Assembly (NCBI GenBank): GCA_017445755.1
Contig: JAFSSE010000036.1
Span: 1 to 64,000, forward strand
Reading direction: 5' to 3'
Source: Bacteroidales bacterium
GTDB taxonomy: Bacteria > Bacteroidota > Bacteroidia > Bacteroidales > UBA932
DNA: 64,000 nucleotides
Of this stretch, positions 59,157 through 64,000 are shown one piece after another; positions within the stretch are counted from its first letter, which is position 1, and each line of letters begins with the position of its first letter. Below the pieces are notes generated by a model. It did no database searches. It saw only the letters and a program-made list of their open reading frames with translations, and was not told the origin of the DNA. A program made the position numbers and the translations under genes.

Positions 59157-61367
59157 ATGGTAAAGCGCGTACTGAAACGTGACGGAAGACACGTCGACTT
59201 CAACAACCAGAAAATCGTGGCCGCGATCCTCAAGGCCATGGCCGTTACCGAAAATGGGGAGGACATCGTCCTTGCAGCCCAGATCGCCAAGACCATTTCC
59301 GAGATAGACAAGGAGGAAATGAGCGTCGAGGATATCCAGGACTGCGTCGAGATGGAGCTCATGAAGAGCCCCCGCAAAGAAGTTGCGAAGAAATACATCG
59401 CCTACCGCAACAAGCGCAACCTCGCCCGCAAAGCGAAATCCACCGAGATTTTCGAGGACATCATCAATGCCCAGGTCAACGACATCACCAGGGAGAATGC
59501 CAACATGAACGCCGACACCCCGGCCGGCATGATGATGAAATTCGCCTCCGAGGCGACCAAGGCCTATGTGGATGAATGCCTCCTCTCCGAAGATGTCCGC
59601 GAGGCGGTGAAGAACAATTACATCCATATCCATGACAAGGACTACTATCCGACGAAGTCCCTGACCTGTATCCAGCACCCTCTCGACCTGATTCTCGAGC
59701 ATGGACTCAAGGCGGGCCACGGCGAGTCCCGCCCTGCGAAGCGGATTGAAACGGCGAGCGTCCTCGCCTGCATTTCCATGGAGACAGTCCAGAACGAGAT
59801 GCATGGCGGCCAGGCAATCCCCGCCTTCGACTTCTATCTCGCTCCCTATGTCAGGAAGACCTTCGAGGAGGAAATCGACCAGATTTCCGAAATGGAGAAC
59901 AAAGACTACAGCGAGCTGAAATCGGCGAAGATCGACGACTATATCAAGCGCGACCTGATCGGACTCCAGGGAGCCGAGCGCGCCTGCCAGCACGCCATCA
60001 ACCAGACCGTCGGCCGCGTCCACCAGGCGATGGAGGCCTTCGTCCACAACATGAACACCATCCATTCCCGTGGTGGCAACCAGGTGGTCTTCTCCTCCAT
60101 CAACTACGGAACCGACACCTCCGCTGAAGGGCGCTGCATCATCCGCGAAATCCTCAACACGACCTATGAGGGCGTCGGAAACGGATCCACAGCCATCTTC
60201 CCCATCCAGATATGGAAAAAGAAGAAAGGAGTCTCCTACCTCCCCGGCGATCCGAACTACGACCTCTACCGCTACGCCTGCAAGGTAACCGCCCGCCGCT
60301 TCTTCCCGAACTTCCTCAACCTCGACGCCACCTTCAATCAGGACGAGGCATGGAAGGCGGACGATCCGAAGCGTTACGTCCACGAAGTTGCGACCATGGG
60401 CTGCCGTACCCGTGTCTACGGGAACCGTTTCGGGCCGAAGACTTCCATCGGCCGCGGCAACCTCAGTTTCACCACTATCAATATCGTCAAACTCGCTATC
60501 GAGGCGATGAACGAGGCGCAGGACAAGGATGAGCGTATCAGAAGGTTCTTCGAGAAGCTCGACTGGGCCCTTGACATCAGCGCCAAGCAGCTGAACGAGC
60601 GCTACGACTTCCAGAAGACCGCCCTGAAAAAGCAGTTCCCGCTCCTGATGAGCGGCCTGTGGCTCGGGAGCGAAAAACTCGATGACGAGGATTCGATCGA
60701 GAAAGTCATCAACCAGGGCACCCTCTCCATCGGCTTCATCGGACTCGCCGAGGCACTTATCGCCCTTATCGGAAAGCACCATGGCGAAAGCAGCGAAGCC
60801 CAGGAACTCGGCCTTCGGATTGTTTCCCATATGGCAGAGCGCATCAACGGCTACGCCGAGACCTTCCAGCACAACTTCACCTTCCTGGCCACCCCCGCCG
60901 AGGGACTCTCCGGAAAGTTCACCAAGCGCGACAAGAAGACCTTCGGCATCCTTCCCGGAATTACCGACAAGGACTATTATACGAACTCCAGCCATGTTCC
61001 GGTTTACTACCACTGTACTCCCGAGCACAAGGCGAAGATCGAGGGTCCGTACCACAAGTACGAGAACGCCGGCCATATCTTCTATGTCGAAATCGACAGC
61101 GATGCGACCCACAATCCGGAGGCAATCATGCAGATTGTGGACCTCATGGACAAGTACGACATCGGCTACGGCAGCGTCAACCACAACCGCAACCTCTGCC
61201 TTGACTGCGGCTATGAGAGCGCTGAGGAGAACCTCACCGAGTGTCCCCACTGCCACGGCCACCATCTCGACACCCTCCAGCGCATCACCGGCTACCTGGT
61301 AGGTACCACTAACCGTTGGAATTCCGGCAAACTCGCAGAGCTGAAAGACCGCGTCGTTCACAAATAA
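59157..61367 (+). CDS. nrdD: anaerobic ribonucleoside-triphosphate reductase
   Basis: 736-aa class III glycyl-radical enzyme making dNTPs without oxygen. N-terminal ATP-cone (VKRVLKRDGRHVDFNNQKIV), central barrel (HSRGGNQVVFSSINYGTDTS; GVGNGSTAIFPIQIW), a C-terminal Zn site with two CxxC pairs (CLDCGYE, CPHCHG), and the glycyl-radical loop RITGYLVGTTNRWNSGK with the radical Gly near residue 710. Followed by its activase nrdG 10 bp later. The ATG at 59157 matches the family N-terminus. Its long leader may sense a ligand. Confidence 0.96.
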   Translation: MVKRVLKRDGRHVDFNNQKIVAAILKAMAVTENGEDIVLAAQIAKTISEIDKEEMSVEDIQDCVEMELMKSPRKEVAKKYIAYRNKRNLARKAKSTEIFEDIINAQVNDITRENANMNADTPAGMMMKFASEATKAYVDECLLSEDVREAVKNNYIHIHDKDYYPTKSLTCIQHPLDLILEHGLKAGHGESRPAKRIETASVLACISMETVQNEMHGGQAIPAFDFYLAPYVRKTFEEEIDQISEMENKDYSELKSAKIDDYIKRDLIGLQGAERACQHAINQTVGRVHQAMEAFVHNMNTIHSRGGNQVVFSSINYGTDTSAEGRCIIREILNTTYEGVGNGSTAIFPIQIWKKKKGVSYLPGDPNYDLYRYACKVTARRFFPNFLNLDATFNQDEAWKADDPKRYVHEVATMGCRTRVYGNRFGPKTSIGRGNLSFTTINIVKLAIEAMNEAQDKDERIRRFFEKLDWALDISAKQLNERYDFQKTALKKQFPLLMSGLWLGSEKLDDEDSIEKVINQGTLSIGFIGLAEALIALIGKHHGESSEAQELGLRIVSHMAERINGYAETFQHNFTFLATPAEGLSGKFTKRDKKTFGILPGITDKDYYTNSSHVPVYYHCTPEHKAKIEGPYHKYENAGHIFYVEIDSDATHNPEAIMQIVDLMDKYDIGYGSVNHNRNLCLDCGYESAEENLTECPHCHGHHLDTLQRITGYLVGTTNRWNSGKLAELKDRVVHK

Positions 61368-61377
61368 GTCCACTCGC

Positions 61378-61881
61378 GTGGAGATCCGGGTGTTGAACAT
61401 ACTGCACCAGACGATGGCCGACGGACCTGGGTTCCGGACGGCCATCTACTGTGCCGGCTGCCTCCACCACTGCAAGGGTTGCCATAACCCCCATTCGTGG
61501 GCCATGGACGGAGGCGACGCGATGAGTGTCGATGAGCTTCTGGATATCGTAAAAAGCGATTCCATGTCAAATGTGACCTTCTCCGGCGGCGACCCATTCT
61601 ACCAGGTGGACGCATTTACGGAACTCGCAAAAAGGATAAAGGAGGAAACGGAGAAGACGATCTGGTGCTGGACGGGATTCACCTATGAGGAAATACTCGC
61701 TGACCCCCATCTCGCAAAGATTCTCCCTTATCTGGACGTCCTTGTCGATGGCCCCTTCATCCTCGAACAGAGGGATACGACCCTTCTTTTCCGCGGCAGT
61801 CCGAACCAGCGGATTATCTACCTCCACGGCACTCCTGAGGACGATACCGCACCCGGTACCATCCGCATCGTTCACCGTTAG
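61378..61881 (+). CDS. nrdG: anaerobic ribonucleotide reductase activating protein
   Basis: 167-aa radical-SAM activase that places the glycyl radical on NrdD. The Fe-S motif CLHHCKGC fits CxxxCxxC, preceded by DGPGFRTAIYCAGC and followed by VTFSGGDPFYQ (SAM binding). Start codon is GTG 61378 (MEIRVLNILHQ); no ATG precedes the motif. Convergent with ispE, 5 bp apart. Confidence 0.94.
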   Translation: MEIRVLNILHQTMADGPGFRTAIYCAGCLHHCKGCHNPHSWAMDGGDAMSVDELLDIVKSDSMSNVTFSGGDPFYQVDAFTELAKRIKEETEKTIWCWTGFTYEEILADPHLAKILPYLDVLVDGPFILEQRDTTLLFRGSPNQRIIYLHGTPEDDTAPGTIRIVHR

Positions 61882-61886
61882 GAGAA

Positions 61887-62720
61887 TTATCTTCTGAAAA
61901 GGCCGAAAAGGGCTGAGCCGCTGCCTGACATCGAGGCATAGACGGCTCCCCTGCGGTATAGGTCTTCCTTAAGGGAGGCAAGGGAGGGATGGGCGGCAAA
62001 GACCGTCTTTTCGAAATCATTGAAAACAGATTCCTTCCAGCTTTCAGGCGTCCCCGAGAGGGCTTCTTTCAGCCGTAGGGCTGGAACTGAGGGAACCACA
62101 CCCCTGTACGCCTCCGCAGTAGAAACGGAAATTCCTTCAGGGACAATTACTTCCATGCGAAATTCGTCGAGATTGATTTCGTAGGGGCTGAGAACGTCTC
62201 CCCTGCCCTCGCCGAACATCGGACGGTCATACACGAAGAAGGCGCAGTCACTCCCAAGCCTGGCGGCATAGGAGGCGAGCTCCTCGCGGGAAAGGCCCAG
62301 GGAAAACAGCTCGCTTATCATGGAAAGCGCCGCAGCCCCGTCCGAGGAACCTCCCCCCAGCCCGGCCCCGACGGGCGATTTTTTCTCGAGGAAAATCTTT
62401 ACCGGAGGAAGGTCATGATCCTCCGAAAGAAGGGCGTACGCCTTAGCCGTAAGGTCCTCCAGGGGCTCCCAGCCGACCCCCTCTTTCCTTGCAATCGTAA
62501 TCATGAGCCGCCCGTCAGGAGATACCGCCTGGGCGCAGCTGTCATACCGGGCAAAGAGAGAGGCGGAGGTCCTCGACCAGTCGTCCCCGCTTATGATTTC
62601 TAGGGTATCGGATATTTCCCTGCAGGGAAGAAAGAGGGTTTCGAGGTCATGATACCCGTCCGGACGCTTTCTGAGTACGTTCAGCCCGAGGTTGACCTTG
62701 ACATGCGGATAGGTGATCAT
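61887..62720 (-). CDS. ispE: 4-diphosphocytidyl-2-C-methyl-D-erythritol kinase
   Basis: 277-aa GHMP kinase of the MEP isoprenoid pathway. N-terminal HVKVNLGLNVLRKRPDGYHDLETLF with the conserved Lys/Asn, ATP loop SPVGAGLGGGSSDGAAAL, GSDCAFFVYDRPMFGEGRGD and the C-terminal MSGSGSALFGLF. Length normal. The downstream product feeds the polyprenyl chains used by MenA. Starts 18 bp after the lipoprotein gene on the same strand. Confidence 0.95.
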   Translation of the reverse strand: MITYPHVKVNLGLNVLRKRPDGYHDLETLFLPCREISDTLEIISGDDWSRTSASLFARYDSCAQAVSPDGRLMITIARKEGVGWEPLEDLTAKAYALLSEDHDLPPVKIFLEKKSPVGAGLGGGSSDGAAALSMISELFSLGLSREELASYAARLGSDCAFFVYDRPMFGEGRGDVLSPYEINLDEFRMEVIVPEGISVSTAEAYRGVVPSVPALRLKEALSGTPESWKESVFNDFEKTVFAAHPSLASLKEDLYRRGAVYASMSGSGSALFGLFRR

Positions 62721-62738
62721 GAGACAAATATAAGTATT

Positions 62739-63932
62739 TTATTCGACATGGAGCCCCGTTAGAGGGCCGTTCAGCTCTATCGGAGTCACCTCGCCGTCGC
62801 ACCACAGAAGGGGAGATGCCCCGGAAAGGGCCACGGCGAACTCCCCGTCCATGAAGCCGGCACACTGGTAAACATGGCTGAACTTGCCCTGGATAACGTT
62901 CTTCTCATTACCGCAGGAGATTACGGCACGGCTTTTCTCGACTAAAAGCGAGTAAATAATCCCTCCCCTGCAGTATGTACGGGAAAGCTGGGTCGAAATC
63001 ACCTTCTGGGTATCATGAGTATTCCATACGGCATACTGGAAGCCGAAACCAATCCAGTAGAAAGTACCCATGGCCATTATCCTCTCGCCGCATTCCACGA
63101 GCCGGGCCGAGACAGCGGAGCGCTTCGAAATCCCTCCGTACTGGACATAATACTCCTCTCCCCTTACAAGCAGCGGGTTCTCCGCCCCATACCCTTCCCG
63201 GTTCTCAATCCGATAGATCTGCCCTTCGAAGCGCCGCTGGTCCAGCACCTCCCCTTCGGCTGGAACCGCCTCCTCAACCCCGTCTCCTACAAGATAGACA
63301 TTCTTCGCCGTCTTATATGAAAACCAGACCTTCCCTCCGTCGAGGTTCAGGGCGCCATCCTCGTAAAAAGGAATGGCCTCTCCGCCGAGAATGGTCCCGC
63401 TCTTCCGCTCAAAAACTATCTTCCCGTCAATTCGGTAGGTAAAACCCTCCCCGTCCCGGTTCTCCCCGAGGGTGTGGACAGAAGAACCTTTAAGGAGAAA
63501 GCCCCGGATGCGCTCCCTGCCGCTGTAGCGGAAGAGTTCCTTCCCGTCCCGCCTGATTACGGTTTCCGAAGGAGTCGAATAATCGGTATAGAGGTGGCCT
63601 TCGCGGATTCGCATCATGTCCGGATCGGGACTGATTTCATGCTCCGGCCCGCCCGGAACCGTAATGATACGCTCCTTGCCCCTGAAGAGGACAACATTGA
63701 AAGTAACTGAACCACAGGCGGAATCCCGCTGCCAGTCGTAATCCCGGGGGTACTCGACTCCGCTCAGGTAGATTCCCGGAACCGCCGGCGAATCTTTTTC
63801 TTCCGAGCGACCGGAAGAGGCGCTCTGATGGTTTCTTCGGGAAGATGTAGAAAGGGATCGTTCCAGCCCCGACGGGGTACAGGACGACAGGACGGCGGCC
63901 GTGAGGGCCGCAGCTGCGAGGAAGTTTTTCAT
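62739..63932 (-). CDS. uncharacterised lipoprotein (397 aa)
   Basis: Signal peptide and lipobox MKNFLAAAALTAAVLSSC followed by a Ser/Arg/Gln-rich linker (RSLSTSSRRNHQSASSGRSE), then about 340 residues of repeated short beta strands (RDGKELFRYSG, YRIDGKIVFERKSG, LNLDGGKVWFSYKT, CAGFMDGEFAVALSG) suggestive of a propeller or WG-like fold. No enzymatic motif and no family recognised. It lies between ispE and the end of another minus-strand gene (63968), probably in one transcript. Confidence 0.8.
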   Translation of the reverse strand: MKNFLAAAALTAAVLSSCTPSGLERSLSTSSRRNHQSASSGRSEEKDSPAVPGIYLSGVEYPRDYDWQRDSACGSVTFNVVLFRGKERIITVPGGPEHEISPDPDMMRIREGHLYTDYSTPSETVIRRDGKELFRYSGRERIRGFLLKGSSVHTLGENRDGEGFTYRIDGKIVFERKSGTILGGEAIPFYEDGALNLDGGKVWFSYKTAKNVYLVGDGVEEAVPAEGEVLDQRRFEGQIYRIENREGYGAENPLLVRGEEYYVQYGGISKRSAVSARLVECGERIMAMGTFYWIGFGFQYAVWNTHDTQKVISTQLSRTYCRGGIIYSLLVEKSRAVISCGNEKNVIQGKFSHVYQCAGFMDGEFAVALSGASPLLWCDGEVTPIELNGPLTGLHVE

Positions 63933-63967
63933 AATGGAGATTTGGTTTTACATGGTGAAAAAAGGTA

Positions 63968-64000
63968 TTAAAGTCCTAATCGCATTCCAACCTCGAAATT
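63968..64000 (-). CDS. 3' end of a further gene, possibly an outer membrane protein
   Basis: Ten codons to the right edge, reading NFEVGMRLGL then TAA (63970-63968). A terminal strand with alternating hydrophobic residues is typical of outer-membrane beta-barrel C-termini, but ten residues cannot prove it. 35 bp separate it from the downstream lipoprotein gene. Confidence 0.45.
   Translation of the reverse strand, partial: NFEVGMRLGL

Noticed and set aside
59034..61445. 803-codon open frame antisense to nrdD
   Set aside because: It mirrors the codon structure of a GC-rich, well-identified gene; its translation is Val/Asp/Gly-rich low-complexity sequence without motifs.
1..64000. CRISPR array or rRNA genes
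   Set aside because: No regularly spaced direct repeats and no rRNA-like conserved stretches were seen on reading through; only one tRNA was found.

Overview
The window looks like chromosomal DNA from a member of the Bacteroidales. The support is: many copies of the Bacteroidetes -7 promoter element TAnnTTTG, often with a TTG/TTTG element about 20 bp upstream; SusC/SusD proteins with an ECF sigma factor and a FecR-type anti-sigma factor; S-type sulfatases; DUF3857 and DUF4271 proteins; menaquinone genes; and anaerobic metabolism (NrdD/NrdG, aspartase, malate dehydrogenase). No species is claimed.

Layout. Positions 1-5922 (minus strand) hold a two-gene RHS/YD-repeat module that runs off the left edge. 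Positions 5970-6101 hold a strong candidate for a free-standing small RNA. Positions 6295-15880 form a long plus-strand housekeeping run: lepA, two transglutaminase-like exported proteins, menA, a SUI1 protein, a DUF4271 protein, hemD, rnpA, yidD, ubiE. Next come apt (minus), a lipoprotein sulfatase, an ECF-transporter S-component-like protein and an FmdE-like protein. Positions 19426-27332 carry a second complete RHS module: a 1034-aa partner, a 1444-aa RHS protein with a basic variable C-terminus, and a small AT-rich putative immunity gene. It is followed directly by mobile-element debris (27335-29216): two truncated tyrosine recombinases, a 13-bp inverted repeat and a decayed IS4-type transposase. 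Positions 29228-31773 (minus) hold tRNA-Pro, a CNNM/CBS protein and aspA.

Positions 32155-41674 are a SusC/SusD-type uptake locus in the order FecR-like, SusC with STN domain, SusD, an endonuclease/exonuclease/phosphatase (EEP) lipoprotein, a double-FISUMP lipoprotein and, unusually last, the ECF sigma factor. It is followed by a three-part fusion of nucleoside hydrolase, carbohydrate-binding-like region and FAD oxidoreductase (41903-44704). Together these suggest, as inference only, scavenging of phosphodiester- or nucleoside-containing substrates. Positions 44788-56878 hold an aminotransferase and a second sulfatase divergent from a polyol-permease-like MFS transporter, then mdh, two WG-repeat-type proteins, tsaE, a ComM/YifB ATPase, a histidine-phosphatase/phosphodiester-glycosidase fusion and a small multidrug-export-like protein. 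Positions 56879-64000 hold degraded DNA, an MNT-HEPN pair, a phosphopantetheinyl transferase behind a structured leader containing a small ORF, nrdD-nrdG behind another structured leader, ispE, an uncharacterised lipoprotein, and the last codons of a further minus-strand gene.

Most interesting for follow-up are the two multi-domain fusions, the two RHS modules with an adjacent recombinase remnant, the small RNA, the two structured leaders, the perfect 18-bp inverted repeat between tsaE and comM, and the very short leaders predicted for three genes.
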